64,000 nucleotides of DNA from FEN-1099 sp964511015 (GCA_964511015.1 CAZEDX010000002.1:67229-131228); one strand, 5' to 3'; shown: positions 1 to 8,986, counted from the stretch's first letter. Made by a program: numbers and translations. Notes: a model not told the origin generated them from the letters alone.

Positions 1-263
1 AGGTTGAAGACCAGCTTAACCTTCAGGTCGACCAACTGGCGCCGAATATCGTCCAAAGAATCGGCGACGTTGAGAATGTAGGGTTCCATGCCGCCCTCAG
101 CGAGCACCGTCCCAATGGCCAACGCCGTGCGCGCTACTTCTTCCTCGGCTTCGCGCGAAGGCGGCGCGATGGCATCATCGGTCGTCGGTAACGTTAGGTA
201 GTCCACATTGTGGATGACCGCTACACGATGTCCCTGAAGCTTTTTGTAACTGCTGCTCTTCAT
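1..263 (-). CDS. Partial D-alanine--D-alanine ligase-like ATP-grasp protein (N-terminus)
   Basis: Only the first 87 codons are in the window; the gene runs off the left edge. The reverse strand reads from an ATG at 263 as MKSSSYKKLQGHRVAVIHNV and continues to LVFNL at the edge. A hydrophobic strand followed by HNVDY, a P-S-R-E-A-E patch, a long helix and a final VFNL is the usual N-terminal pattern of the D-Ala-D-Ala ligase (Ddl)-like ATP-grasp family. True Ddl makes the D-Ala-D-Ala dipeptide for peptidoglycan. The catalytic grasp domain is not visible, so a paralogue acting on other amino acids is equally possible. It lies about 140 bases downstream of the M48 protease gene on the same strand. 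No strong ribosome binding site is seen. Confidence 0.6.
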   Translation of the reverse strand, partial: MKSSSYKKLQGHRVAVIHNVDYLTLPTTDDAIAPPSREAEEEVARTALAIGTVLAEGGMEPYILNVADSLDDIRRQLVDLKVKLVFN

Positions 264-391
264 GCCGTGGTCGGAATTGCCCCTCTACCCTTTTCTGCCG
301 CCGTCGTGTGCTACCACAACAGCGTTGATTGCATGGTAGAGAAGTCGCAAACGGTGTCAAGCGATAACTGTCAACATCAACCGATTTCAGT

Positions 392-416
392 CAGACCAAG
401 GCTCACCGCTGGTCTG
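392..416 (-). terminator. Hairpin spanning the stop codon of the M48 gene
   Basis: A perfect 7-base inverted repeat (CAGACCA at 392-398, TGGTCTG at 410-416) has an 11-base loop that contains the TGA stop of the M48 protease gene. No T-run follows on the minus strand, so it may be an mRNA-end structure or a weak terminator rather than a classical Rho-independent one. Confidence 0.3.
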
Positions 417-1212
417 GGTGGTAGTACTTCATCGCTTCGGGGACCATTCGTATGATGTTGCGGATGCGCGCCTTGTCGGTCGGGTGCGTGCTAAGAAAGC
501 CGAGCGCATCAGACGAGTGGTGAAGCTGGGCCATGTCTTTCCAGAGCCGAATCGCGCGGTGCGGATCGTAGCCGGCCATCGCCATGAAGATCAGTCCCAA
601 GCGATCGGCTTCCGTCTCATGCAATCGACTGTACGGCAGCAAAAGACCGATTTCGGTGCCCAAACCGTAAGCCGCCAGGGCCAACACCTGCGTTTCGGAC
701 GGCCTTTCCGACAAAGCCACGGCCAACGCCACTCCGCCCATCTGCGCCAACAACAGTTGACTCATACGCTCGTTGGCGTGGTTGGCCACCGCATGGGCCA
801 CCTCGTGTCCGATCACAACAGCCATCGCGCCGGCATCCGAGGCAACCTCAAGCAAACCACTGTAGACTACCACTTTGCCACCGGGCATACACCATGCATT
901 CACCTGTTTGTCCCGCACGAGATTGAATTCCCATTGGTAGGTGCGTAAGCGATCCTCCATGCCCGCCCCACGAAGGTGGCGCTCGACCGCCCGGCTGACG
1001 TCCAGGCCGACTCGTTTGACCATCGCTGTATTCGCGGAGTCGTCGCTCAGTGGGTGACTTCGCAGGAAATCACGGTACTGTTGTTGTGCCACATCGCGCA
1101 GTGAGCTATCAGACACGAGGTCCAATTGTGTCCGGCCGGTGATCGGCACCGTCTCGCAAGCCACGACGAATAGTAAAGCCACGAACAGAAAAGCCGTATG
1201 CCGCACTTTCAT
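403..1212 (-). CDS. M48-family zinc metalloprotease, lipoprotein (LoiP/BepA-like)
   Basis: Predicted periplasmic zinc endopeptidase of family M48, 269 residues. Residues 1-19 form a lipoprotein signal ending in VVAC, so it should be attached to the envelope. The GRTQL motif just after the lipidated cysteine is typical of this lipoprotein M48 group. The zinc site HEVAH is near residue 137, and a downstream ETEAD supplies the third ligand. Relatives such as LoiP and BepA handle outer-membrane protein quality control; that role is inferred. The ATG at 1212 follows a good ribosome binding site (GGGAGGGAACA). It is divergent from the M23 endopeptidase gene, so the two envelope hydrolases share a 142-base upstream region. 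Length is normal for the family. Confidence 0.88.
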   Translation of the reverse strand: MKVRHTAFLFVALLFVVACETVPITGRTQLDLVSDSSLRDVAQQQYRDFLRSHPLSDDSANTAMVKRVGLDVSRAVERHLRGAGMEDRLRTYQWEFNLVRDKQVNAWCMPGGKVVVYSGLLEVASDAGAMAVVIGHEVAHAVANHANERMSQLLLAQMGGVALAVALSERPSETQVLALAAYGLGTEIGLLLPYSRLHETEADRLGLIFMAMAGYDPHRAIRLWKDMAQLHHSSDALGFLSTHPTDKARIRNIIRMVPEAMKYYHPDQR

Positions 1213-1354
1213 TGTTCCCTCCCGAGCTCACCACTGTCCAACCTTCTCCAGATAGCAAAGTCCGCCGTCCGCTAACGGATGTCAAGTTGTCGTTCGGCCG
1301 GGCAACGACGTGAACAAAAAAGTTGTCTGGTCCGCGGGTTTCTGTTAGGTTCGC

Positions 1355-2695
1355 GTGGTGGGACTGCTGAAAAAAGACTTTCTGTTCATCCGGCCCCGCC
1401 GAAGAATTTTCCCGTACGCGCTGTGTCTTTTGGTTATCGCTCTGGCTGTCGGCGGCTGGTTCTATTTTGGCCGTGCACAGCAGCCTCGACCCCGGCCGGT
1501 CGCACAGTTCACACCGGTAGCGGCCACGCCGGCGGTTCCGCCGGGCAAACCGGTCGTCGGCGAAATCGAACCGGGACAGAATCTCATGCCGGCCCTCCAA
1601 GCCGTCGGCGTCACCGAAAACGACGCCAATGCGGCCATCGACTCGCTGAAAGCCGTCGAGTTCCCCTTCCGCAACATTCGACCCGGACAGAAGTTTACGG
1701 CTTTCGTGACCGAAGCCCAAACCCTGACCGCACTGGACTATGTGCTCGACCGGGCCCTGCGTTTCGAGGTCCGCACCCAGGCCGGCAAGTTCGTTGCCCG
1801 GCGGATCGAAGAGAAAACCACGTTGGCCGTTGAAACGATTGGCGCGCGAGTGAAGGATTGTGTGTACAACGCGATCCTGGAAGGCGGCGAAAGCGACGAA
1901 TTGGCTTCCTTGGTGAGCAACCTGTTTGCCTGGGACATCGATTTCTCCACCGATCCACGCACCGGAGATTCATTTCGGTTGGTGTTTGAAAAGAAGAGAC
2001 TGGCCAACGGAGAAGGCTTGGGGTACGGCCGCTTGTTGGCCGGTGAATTTGACGGCGAACGCACCGGAAAGAAACAAGGGTTCTGGCTCGAGGTCGGCAA
2101 CCCCGATTTCGACGGTTTCTACGATCAGAACGGTATGCAATTGCGCAAGACTTTCCTACGCGCGCCGCTCGATACCATGCGCATCACCAGCCGGTTCGGC
2201 ATGCGCCGCCATCCTATCCTTGGCCGGCGCATGATGCACAATGGGGTGGATTATGGCGCCCCTGCCGGCACGCCGGTCTGGGCCGTGGCGGATGGCACTG
2301 TCGTCTCCGCAGGCTATAACGGTGCGGCCGGGCGCATGGTTCGCATTCGTCACGACGGTGGCATCGAATCGATGTATCTCCACCTGTCGCGCATCACGGT
2401 TCGAACCGGGCAACGAGTGCGGCAGCGGCAGTTGATCGGCCGCGTCGGAACGTCCGGGCGCTCCACCGGACCGCACCTGGACTTCCGCTTGACGCGCGGC
2501 GGGGCACACCTCAACCCGCAGACGATGAAGATGTATTCGCAGTCGAAAAAGCTGCCTGAGCAGTATCAAGCCCAGTTCCAACAGGTTATTGCGCGCTTAC
2601 GGCCGCAACTGGATGCGGTTGCCCTACCGCCGGTGCCGCCGCCGACGGCGGAACCGTCCGATACAGATAAAGCCGACGCAACCCCAACCCCATGA
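1355..2695 (+). CDS. M23-family (MepM-like) peptidoglycan endopeptidase
   Basis: Membrane-anchored murein endopeptidase of 446 residues. One N-terminal transmembrane helix (about residues 19-38) is followed by a Pro-rich linker. A LysM/OapA-like and Csd3-N2-like middle region covers about 65-270, and the C-terminal LytM domain about 275-390. Zinc ligands are visible as MHNGVDYGAPAG (H and D), HLSR and HLDFRL. This domain order matches MepM (YebA), which cleaves D-Ala-mDAP cross-links during wall growth. The start is GTG at 1355 or the adjacent GTG at 1358; no strong ribosome binding site is seen. TTGTCT (1323-1328) and TAGGTT (1346-1351) with 17-base spacing would place transcription start almost at the GTG, so a very short leader is possible. 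The 3' end overlaps the convergent GT-C gene by 110 bases. Confidence 0.88.
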   Translation: MVGLLKKDFLFIRPRRRIFPYALCLLVIALAVGGWFYFGRAQQPRPRPVAQFTPVAATPAVPPGKPVVGEIEPGQNLMPALQAVGVTENDANAAIDSLKAVEFPFRNIRPGQKFTAFVTEAQTLTALDYVLDRALRFEVRTQAGKFVARRIEEKTTLAVETIGARVKDCVYNAILEGGESDELASLVSNLFAWDIDFSTDPRTGDSFRLVFEKKRLANGEGLGYGRLLAGEFDGERTGKKQGFWLEVGNPDFDGFYDQNGMQLRKTFLRAPLDTMRITSRFGMRRHPILGRRMMHNGVDYGAPAGTPVWAVADGTVVSAGYNGAAGRMVRIRHDGGIESMYLHLSRITVRTGQRVRQRQLIGRVGTSGRSTGPHLDFRLTRGGAHLNPQTMKMYSQSKKLPEQYQAQFQQVIARLRPQLDAVALPPVPPPTAEPSDTDKADATPTP

Positions 2696-4262
2696 CCCGG
2701 ACCAGCTTCACCTGAACATCAGCCCAATCCTGGGCCAGTTTTGGCTCGACAGCTCGGTGCTCGTCCGGGGCAAATGCCGGCCGAGCCAAAAACGCCGCCG
2801 TACTCCCCGGCGGAGCAAGATCGGCCGAGGCCAAGACCAGATGCTGGTCCTCGCCAACCGGCACAACCCGCCCGGGAAACAGGTTGTATAAGGCAACCAA
2901 CCGGCGGCCAGGCACCTCGTGCAGCAACATCAATAGGTGCAACGCATCTCCTAGATCCTTCCGGGCCGCCGACCCGTTTTCGTCCACCGGCGTACCGGTG
3001 AACACCCATACCTCGTCTGTTGCCGGCGTCATCGCGCGAACGGCGTCAATTAGCTTGGCTTCGTCGAAGTCGTGCCGCACGTGGTCGATTGGCAGGTTGT
3101 CGGGATCGTGTAGCCCTGCGAAACGGACAACTTCCGTAGCACGCGCCAGCGGCAGAGACGGGTCGCCAACGTGTACCCATCCGAGCAGCGCAAACGCAAG
3201 CAAGACGACTAGAACCGGCCATCGCCAGGCCCGGCGAGGTAGCAACGCCGCACCCACACCGGCCGCAACCGCCAAGGGTGAGGTCATGGTCAGTGCATAG
3301 ACCATATCCTTGGTCGCCAACGCGGACAACACACACAACGGCACGCCCAGCCAGAATAGCGGCAACAACAAACGGCGATCCCTCCGCCAAGCACCCAACA
3401 CCACTGCTACCAACAGGAGCGGAAAAAAGGCAGGACCAAGCAAGGTCGGTCTTAGTCGCTCAATGTAGTAACCGGCATCTCTCCCGGGATTGACCGCTTG
3501 TATTGACAACGCCACGGTGTGAGATAGGTTCGCGCGCACAAAGCCCACCAGGTAGGGCGCGGTCAACAAGGCCACGACAACCGCGAACAAGACAAAATCC
3601 AACAAGACCCGCTGCTTCGATCGGCGACCCGTGCCCCATAGACGGGAGGCCGCCGCCCAGAGAAGTGGTCCGGCCAGAAACAAGACCGGCGTGCCGCGTT
3701 CCGCCAATAATGCAAGCGAGCAGGCAATGCCACAGATCAGTGCCCTCTTCCAGCCATCGGCACCACTAATGTAAAGCAGCGTATAGACCGCGAGCGTAGA
3801 CAATGCAGCATGCGGTAAAAACGAGGCATAGTGCCGCGCCAGAACTGTCGCCAGCGGACCAAGTGCGGTGGCGGTAGCCGCAACCAGGCCCGCCAAGCGA
3901 CCCGCCAGCCGACGACCCACACCGTAGGCGGCCAGAATCCACACCAGATGGAAAAACGGGCCGGTCAGCCGCACGTTGTGCGAATTCGCGCGGCCAAGTT
4001 TCATCGCCACAGTACCGGCAATGAACGGCAAAGCAGGGTAGCTGGAAAAATCAAGGAAGCCGAGCCACTGAGAAAACGAGCCTTCGCGCAACAACGTTTG
4101 GTACTTGGTGAGATGGTCGAAGAACGCCAACTCGTCGTATCCCGACAATGACGAATCCGCGGCTAGCCATGCCAAGTGCCCTGTCGTGACAAACGCCAAT
4201 AATGCCGCCAATACCGCCACCGCGGCACCGCGTGAGATTTCATCCCGCATTGGTGCCGCCAC
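2586..4262 (-). CDS. GT-C fold (GT39/ArnT-like) membrane glycosyltransferase
   Basis: Integral membrane protein of 558 residues. The first helix is followed by the segment LSGYDELAFFDHL, whose acidic pair fits the first periplasmic loop of GT39/ArnT/PMT-type transferases. About ten more hydrophobic segments follow, then a soluble C-terminal region from about residue 370. Such enzymes move a sugar from a polyprenyl-phosphate carrier onto lipid, protein or glycan on the periplasmic side. It lies 15 bases downstream of a polyprenyl-phosphate phosphoribosyltransferase, which suggests a pentose donor (inference). The GTG start at 4262 is preceded by GGGAG at suitable spacing. The last 36 codons run antisense to the end of the M23 gene. 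Confidence 0.75.
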   Translation of the reverse strand: MAAPMRDEISRGAAVAVLAALLAFVTTGHLAWLAADSSLSGYDELAFFDHLTKYQTLLREGSFSQWLGFLDFSSYPALPFIAGTVAMKLGRANSHNVRLTGPFFHLVWILAAYGVGRRLAGRLAGLVAATATALGPLATVLARHYASFLPHAALSTLAVYTLLYISGADGWKRALICGIACSLALLAERGTPVLFLAGPLLWAAASRLWGTGRRSKQRVLLDFVLFAVVVALLTAPYLVGFVRANLSHTVALSIQAVNPGRDAGYYIERLRPTLLGPAFFPLLLVAVVLGAWRRDRRLLLPLFWLGVPLCVLSALATKDMVYALTMTSPLAVAAGVGAALLPRRAWRWPVLVVLLAFALLGWVHVGDPSLPLARATEVVRFAGLHDPDNLPIDHVRHDFDEAKLIDAVRAMTPATDEVWVFTGTPVDENGSAARKDLGDALHLLMLLHEVPGRRLVALYNLFPGRVVPVGEDQHLVLASADLAPPGSTAAFLARPAFAPDEHRAVEPKLAQDWADVQVKLVRVMGLGLRRLYLYRTVPPSAAAPAVGQPHPVAAVSAQ

Positions 4263-4277
4263 CGGCCGCTCCCGGCT

Positions 4278-5165
4278 CTAGAAGTAGAGGATGATCAACA
4301 CGGCGAGGCAGTAGAGCGCCATGTTGATGATCATCGGTTTGTCGCTGATCAGCACGCGCTCAAGCGTGTGGTAACCCTCGCGGATATGCACGAGGTAGAG
4401 ATAGCGGAAGATGCCGTACAGCACGAACGGAACCGAGTAGACCAGGTTAACCGTGTGGAACTTTTCCATCGTTTCCGGACTGCGCGTGTACAGGGTGTAA
4501 GCGACCAGCAAAGCGCTGGTAATCACCGCTGTCATCTGATCCAACAGATACGGATTGTACTCCGCGAGGGTGCGGCGATGGCCCTGAGCGTCATCCTGCA
4601 GCACACGGATTTCCAGGGAACGCTTGGACAGCGCCAGAAACAGACTTAGCAACATCGCCGTGATCAGCAGCCAATTGGAAACCGGCACCGGAATGACAAC
4701 CGCGCCGGCAACCACGCGCAATACATATCCGGCCGCAACCATGAACAGATCGACGATCACGACATTCTTGAGCAGCAGGGTGTACAGCAAATTGACCAGC
4801 GCATAGGTCAGTGCCACCAAACCGAACCAACACCCCAGGCTGAAAGACAGCACTAGCGAAACGACCAAGATCAGCGCACTGGCGCGCATCGCGGTGCGGG
4901 GCAAAAGTTGTCCTGCCGCAACCGGTCGCTGTGCCTTTACCCGGTGGAGTTGGTCGCCTTCACGATCCATCACGTCGTTGAGCAGGTAGCTCGCGCCGGC
5001 AATGCCGCTGAACAGAACGAATGCCGCCAATGCTTCCAATAGCGGTCCAAAGTGTACCGCCTCACGGGCGAACACTAGCGGGACGAAGATCAGGATATTT
5101 TTTACCCAATGCTTGGGGCGCATGGACTGTAGCAGCAACTGCGAGGTGGTGGCGCTTTGTGCCAT
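4278..5165 (-). CDS. UbiA-family polyprenyl-phosphate phosphoribosyltransferase (DPPR-synthase-like)
   Basis: Multi-span membrane prenyltransferase-fold protein of 295 residues. The hallmark stretch NDVMDREGDQLHRVK followed by RPVAAGQL matches the aspartate-rich motif of decaprenyl-phosphate phosphoribosyltransferases (Rv3806c group) better than ubiquinone-type UbiA enzymes. The N-terminal RPKHWVKN is also typical of that group. The reaction would join PRPP to polyprenyl phosphate, giving a lipid-linked 5-phosphoribose that can be converted to ribose or arabinose donors. No epimerase gene (DprE1/DprE2) is present in the window. It is followed by a GT-C transferase that could use such a donor, and starts 4 bases after the ricT stop, so it may be co-transcribed with the replication genes. 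Confidence 0.82.
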   Translation of the reverse strand: MAQSATTSQLLLQSMRPKHWVKNILIFVPLVFAREAVHFGPLLEALAAFVLFSGIAGASYLLNDVMDREGDQLHRVKAQRPVAAGQLLPRTAMRASALILVVSLVLSFSLGCWFGLVALTYALVNLLYTLLLKNVVIVDLFMVAAGYVLRVVAGAVVIPVPVSNWLLITAMLLSLFLALSKRSLEIRVLQDDAQGHRRTLAEYNPYLLDQMTAVITSALLVAYTLYTRSPETMEKFHTVNLVYSVPFVLYGIFRYLYLVHIREGYHTLERVLISDKPMIINMALYCLAVLIILYF

Positions 5166-5169
5166 GGCC

Positions 5170-6009
5170 TTACTCCGCCGGGTCCGCGTCCGTTTCAGAA
5201 GGCGGTTCTGGTTGAGCCGACATCGGCCTGACCTCTTCGCGCCGATAGCCTTCCTCGTGGCCGTCCTCGAGCATCACAAAGACGCGCTGTTTAATAATGT
5301 CGTACCGGCTCACGCGGCCGATTCCGCCCGGAGTCACCGCTCGCTTGCCGATCTTCGGCAATCCTTCCCGGAACTCCGCATAGGCCTCGTGCTCGTAGGC
5401 TAGGCAACACAGCAAACGGCCACACCCGCCGGACACCTTAGCGGGGTTGAGTGACAGACCCTGGTCTTTTGCCATGCGAATCGACACCGGGGCAAAGTTC
5501 TGGAGAAACGACGAACAGCAGAATTCTCGGCCGCAGATTCCAGTGCCACCCAGCATCTTGGCTTCGTCGCGAACACCGATCTGATACATCTCGATACGCG
5601 TGCGCAGACGGTGTGCCAGACTCCGTACGAGCTCACGGAAATCGACGCGCCCCTCGGCTGTGAAGTAGAAGACGACTTTCGAACCGTCGAAAATGTATTC
5701 TGCTTTGACCAATTTGATGGGCAAACGATGTTCGACAATTGCCTGCCGGCAAGTCTCATCTGCCGCGCGTTCGCGGCTCTTGTTGTCCTGCGAATCCTTC
5801 AGGTCTTCGTCTCGGGCCTTGCGCAGCACCTTCGGGTAGTTCTCGCCTTCCCGCAGTTCAACCTCGCTCGGTTCGCCAAGCGCGCTTCCCAAACGCCAGC
5901 CGCGTTCGCCCTCAACCACCAATACGTCGTTGGGCCCGACCTCCAGGTTGCCCGCATCATAGGCATGCAGGCGTCTGCTACCCGGAAACCGGACATGTAC
6001 GATTCTCAT
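5170..6009 (-). CDS. ricT: PSP1-domain protein, RicT/YaaT family
   Basis: Cytoplasmic protein of 279 residues with the PSP1 C-terminal domain. The family signature GTGICGREFCCSSFL and the following GGCGRLLCCLAYE give a cysteine-rich core; in Bacillus, RicT binds [4Fe-4S] clusters in a complex with RicA and RicF that affects RNase Y and sporulation. Its role outside Firmicutes is poorly defined, so only the family is claimed. Its position directly after holB, with an ATGA start/stop overlap at 6006-6009, is the conserved tmk-holB-ricT order seen in many phyla. The last 20 or so residues are acidic and Pro-rich, probably disordered. Confidence 0.88.
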   Translation of the reverse strand: MRIVHVRFPGSRRLHAYDAGNLEVGPNDVLVVEGERGWRLGSALGEPSEVELREGENYPKVLRKARDEDLKDSQDNKSRERAADETCRQAIVEHRLPIKLVKAEYIFDGSKVVFYFTAEGRVDFRELVRSLAHRLRTRIEMYQIGVRDEAKMLGGTGICGREFCCSSFLQNFAPVSIRMAKDQGLSLNPAKVSGGCGRLLCCLAYEHEAYAEFREGLPKIGKRAVTPGGIGRVSRYDIIKQRVFVMLEDGHEEGYRREEVRPMSAQPEPPSETDADPAE

Positions 6010-7028
6010 CGCGGTAGTCTCCCCCGCGCAAAAGTCGTCGACCGGGCAGCAAGCATCTCAAGACACAGCCCGTCAACGATCGCTTCTTTGTTTACGTTTC
6101 GTTCCACCAATCGGCGAGCATAAACCAATGCACGAATCTTGCCCAGTAGATCGGTCGGTGTATGTCGCGCAGCATAACGTTCGATCAGCGGCAACGCATC
6201 ACGGTGCCGTAAGCGGCTGGTGTCACCGGACGTCTGCCATACCACGGCATCGCGCACAAAACCGCCAAGCAGTTCGAAGGTGGCATTCAGATCGTCGCCC
6301 GCCTCGCGAATCCGCCCGCCCAATTGCATGGCCGAGGCTGGCCCCTCCCCCGTTTCTTCAGCCAGACTGGCAAAGAGCGCAAGTCGTATGGTTTTGAGGT
6401 AGTCGAGCGGCATACGTTCCGCACGGCCAACACTCCCTTCCGCCAGCGCGGCCACCAGCGCCGCATCTTCTTCAGTGATGTCCGACCGCGCTTGCAACCA
6501 TGCCCGCACTTGGTCTTCCGGCACGGCTCCGAAACGCAACATCTGACAACGACTGACGACCGTCGGCAGCATCTGGTGCGGCACTGCGCTGACTAGCACG
6601 AACACGTTATTGGCTGTTGGTTCCTCGAGAGTCTTAAGTAGCGCGTTGGCCGCCTCGGTAGTCATCGTTTCCGCCTGATCGATCACGAACATCTGAAACC
6701 TGCTCTCGTATGGCCGCCGCTGCGCGCGTTTGACAACCGCTCGCACCTGTTCGATCACGATACTGTTCTTGTCCTCTTCGCACGCCAATTCGTGGTAGTC
6801 TGGATGTCCGCCCTGCTCCATTTTGCGGCAGCTCGGACATACGCCGCATGCATCTTCGCCACCGGAATGGCAGTTCATGGCCGCTGCGAAGGCGCGCGCG
6901 GTCGTCATTTTACCCACTCCCGGCGGACCGGCAAAAAGATAGGCGTGAGCCGTCTTGCCGGTCAGCATGGCTTGGCGCAATACGCGTAGAGGGCGGTCCT
7001 GGCCGATGATATCGGCAAAGCGAATCAT
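6006..7028 (-). CDS. holB: DNA polymerase III delta-prime subunit
   Basis: Clamp-loader subunit of 340 residues. The Walker A-like GPPGVGKM is at about residues 34-41, followed by a four-cysteine zinc module (MNC, then CGVCPSC), and the SRC sensor motif (VVSRCQML) near residue 160. Delta-prime is the stator of the loader and usually does not hydrolyse ATP; the Met after the Walker lysine fits a weakened ATP site. DnaX paralogues share the fold, but the 340-residue length without a long C-terminal extension and the tmk neighbour favour HolB. The gene overlaps tmk and ricT by 4 bases each, so translation is probably coupled. Confidence 0.9.
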   Translation of the reverse strand: MIRFADIIGQDRPLRVLRQAMLTGKTAHAYLFAGPPGVGKMTTARAFAAAMNCHSGGEDACGVCPSCRKMEQGGHPDYHELACEEDKNSIVIEQVRAVVKRAQRRPYESRFQMFVIDQAETMTTEAANALLKTLEEPTANNVFVLVSAVPHQMLPTVVSRCQMLRFGAVPEDQVRAWLQARSDITEEDAALVAALAEGSVGRAERMPLDYLKTIRLALFASLAEETGEGPASAMQLGGRIREAGDDLNATFELLGGFVRDAVVWQTSGDTSRLRHRDALPLIERYAARHTPTDLLGKIRALVYARRLVERNVNKEAIVDGLCLEMLAARSTTFARGRLPR

Positions 7029-7669
7029 TTCCCGCCTCCCCGCACTTCGGCATCGAGTACCGCGCGCGTCGCTTGCCAGACGGATTCCTCGTCGCTCGCC
7101 GCGTCGAGCACACGAAAACGATTGCGATGCATCTCCGCCAGACGCAGATACCCCTCACGCAACCGCCGGTGAAAATCAAGCTGCTCACGTTCGAAACGAT
7201 CTTCCCGCTGATCCTGCGGCAGGCGGTCGGCCCTTGCGCGAGCACGCGCCAAACCGATTTCGACCGGCAAGTCGTACAGCAGCGTCAAATCTGGTTCCAG
7301 GCCGCCGGTGGCCAGTGTATTCACTTGAGTCACCAGTTCGACCCCCAGGCCGCGAGCAAAACCCTGGTAAGCCCAGGTCGAATCGGCGAAGCGATCGCAC
7401 AACACGATCTCACCGCGCTCCAACGCCGGCCGCACCTTTTCGGCGACATGCTGTGCGCGCGCCGCCGCATAAAGCAGCAGTTCACCCAGCGGAGTCAGCG
7501 CCTGGTTGGTCGCGTCGAGCAGCACGGCGCGAATGCGGTCGGCAATCGGCGTGCCGCCAGGTTCGCGCGTGCGCACCACCACCATGCCTCGCGACTGCAA
7601 ATACTCCGCCGCACGAGTCAATTGGGTGGTTTTGCCCGAACCTTCCGAGCCTTCGAAGGTAATAAACAC
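7025..7669 (-). CDS. tmk: Thymidylate kinase
   Basis: Phosphorylates dTMP to dTDP for DNA synthesis. The 214-residue protein opens with FITFEGSEGSGKTTQ (P-loop) and has the DR(E/Y)-type motif as TREPGGTPIADRIR, plus the CDRFADSTWAYQG segment that binds the base. The LID region around residues 140-160 contains several arginines. The start codon is GTG at 7669, since GGAG lies 8 bases upstream and the P-loop must sit at the N-terminus. First gene of the tmk-holB-ricT operon. Confidence 0.95.
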   Translation of the reverse strand: MFITFEGSEGSGKTTQLTRAAEYLQSRGMVVVRTREPGGTPIADRIRAVLLDATNQALTPLGELLLYAAARAQHVAEKVRPALERGEIVLCDRFADSTWAYQGFARGLGVELVTQVNTLATGGLEPDLTLLYDLPVEIGLARARARADRLPQDQREDRFEREQLDFHRRLREGYLRLAEMHRNRFRVLDAASDEESVWQATRAVLDAEVRGGGK

Positions 7670-7745
7670 TCAGTCTCCGTGCATACACTGTTTGAGTGAG
7701 CAGACTAGCCTCATCGCCGCAGTGGCGCAATACGTCTACAGACAA

Positions 7746-7778
7746 GGCGACCGCCCTTGTCCGGCATGCGCGGTCGCC
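7746..7778 (-). terminator. Hairpin downstream of kbl
   Basis: Perfect 9-base inverted repeat (GGCGACCGC at 7746-7754, GCGGTCGCC at 7770-7778) about 20 bases after the kbl stop on the minus strand. The flank toward tmk is TTGTCTG, only partly T-rich. It probably ends or attenuates tdh-kbl transcription before tmk. Confidence 0.5.
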
Positions 7779-7798
7779 ATGGATGAACACTGTATATA

Positions 7799-8986
7799 CT
7801 ATTTAATTACCCCGAGCTTCTTACCGACCTTGGTGAAGGCGGCAATGGCCCGGTCGAGGTGTTCGCGCTCATGACCCGCTGAAATCTGTACACGGATGCG
7901 CGCCCGACCCTTCGGCACCACCGGGTAGAAGAATCCTTTGACGTAGATGCCTTCGGCCAGCATGCCGGTGGCGAATTCCTGCGACAACTTGGCATCGTAG
8001 AGCATCACCGCGACGATTGGGTGGGTGCTTTCCAGGATATCGAACCCGGCCGCCTTCATTTGGGCACGGAAATACTTCGTGTTGTCTTCGAGTTTGTCGC
8101 GCAGCGTCGTCGACGATTCGAGCATATCTAACACGGCCAAGGTTGTACCGGTAATCACCGGCGCTAACGTATTCGAGAACAGGTACGGACGCGAGCGTTG
8201 TCGCAACAAATCAACAATTTCCTGCCGCGCGGCGGTGAAGCCGCCGGAAGCGCCGCCGAGCGCTTTGCCCAGCGTCGAGGTCACAACATCGACGCGCCCG
8301 ATCACGCCGCAGTGTTCGATCGCGCCACGGCCGGTCGGGCCCATGAAGCCCGTCGCATGACTGTCGTCGACCATGACCAAGGCGTTGTACTTATCCGCTA
8401 GATCACAAATCTGGTCGAGCTTGGCAATGTAGCCATCCATCGAAAACACACCATCGGTGGCAATCATGCGGTAGCGCTTGCCCTGGGTCTTTTTTAGAAT
8501 ATCTTCCAGCTCGTTCATGTCGCTATTGGCGTACCGGAACCGCTCGGCCTTGCAGAGACGCACGCCGTCGATGATCGAGGCATGATTGAGCTGGTCGGAA
8601 ATGATGGCGTCTTCCTCGCTTAGCAGCGTTTCGAACAGACCGCCATTGGCGTCGAAACAGGAACTGTACAGAATCACATCCTCGGCGCCCAAGAAACGAG
8701 CCATCCGCTGTTCCAGTTCGCGATGCAGATCCAGCGTGCCGCAGATGAAACGCACGCTGCTCATGCCGTAGCCGTACCGGTCGAGCGTGGCCTTGGCGGC
8801 GGCAACCAATTGCGGGCTGTTCGCCAGGCCGAGGTAGTTGTTGGCGCAGAAATTGAGGACCGGTCCCTGTTCGACCTGGATGCGCGCGGCTTGCTGGCCG
8901 AGGATCGGCCACTCGATCTTGAACAAGCCGTCTTGCCGGATCTGCTGCAACGTCGCCTGCAGATCTCCCTTCATCTTGCCATACAT
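7799..8986 (-). CDS. kbl: Glycine C-acetyltransferase (2-amino-3-ketobutyrate CoA ligase)
   Basis: PLP enzyme of the alpha-oxoamine synthase family, 395 residues, the full usual length. It cleaves 2-amino-3-oxobutyrate with CoA to glycine and acetyl-CoA, the second step of threonine degradation. Visible motifs are FCANNYLGLA at the N-terminus, the DDSHATGFMG segment that binds PLP, and the Schiff-base lysine in TSTLGKALGGASGGF. The ATG at 8986 follows AAGGAGACTGACGC. It lies 38 bases downstream of tdh on the same strand, as in many bacteria. 8-amino-7-oxononanoate synthase (BioF) is a paralogue, but the tdh neighbour and high similarity to the Kbl pattern argue against it. Confidence 0.95.
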   Translation of the reverse strand: MYGKMKGDLQATLQQIRQDGLFKIEWPILGQQAARIQVEQGPVLNFCANNYLGLANSPQLVAAAKATLDRYGYGMSSVRFICGTLDLHRELEQRMARFLGAEDVILYSSCFDANGGLFETLLSEEDAIISDQLNHASIIDGVRLCKAERFRYANSDMNELEDILKKTQGKRYRMIATDGVFSMDGYIAKLDQICDLADKYNALVMVDDSHATGFMGPTGRGAIEHCGVIGRVDVVTSTLGKALGGASGGFTAARQEIVDLLRQRSRPYLFSNTLAPVITGTTLAVLDMLESSTTLRDKLEDNTKYFRAQMKAAGFDILESTHPIVAVMLYDAKLSQEFATGMLAEGIYVKGFFYPVVPKGRARIRVQISAGHEREHLDRAIAAFTKVGKKLGVIK

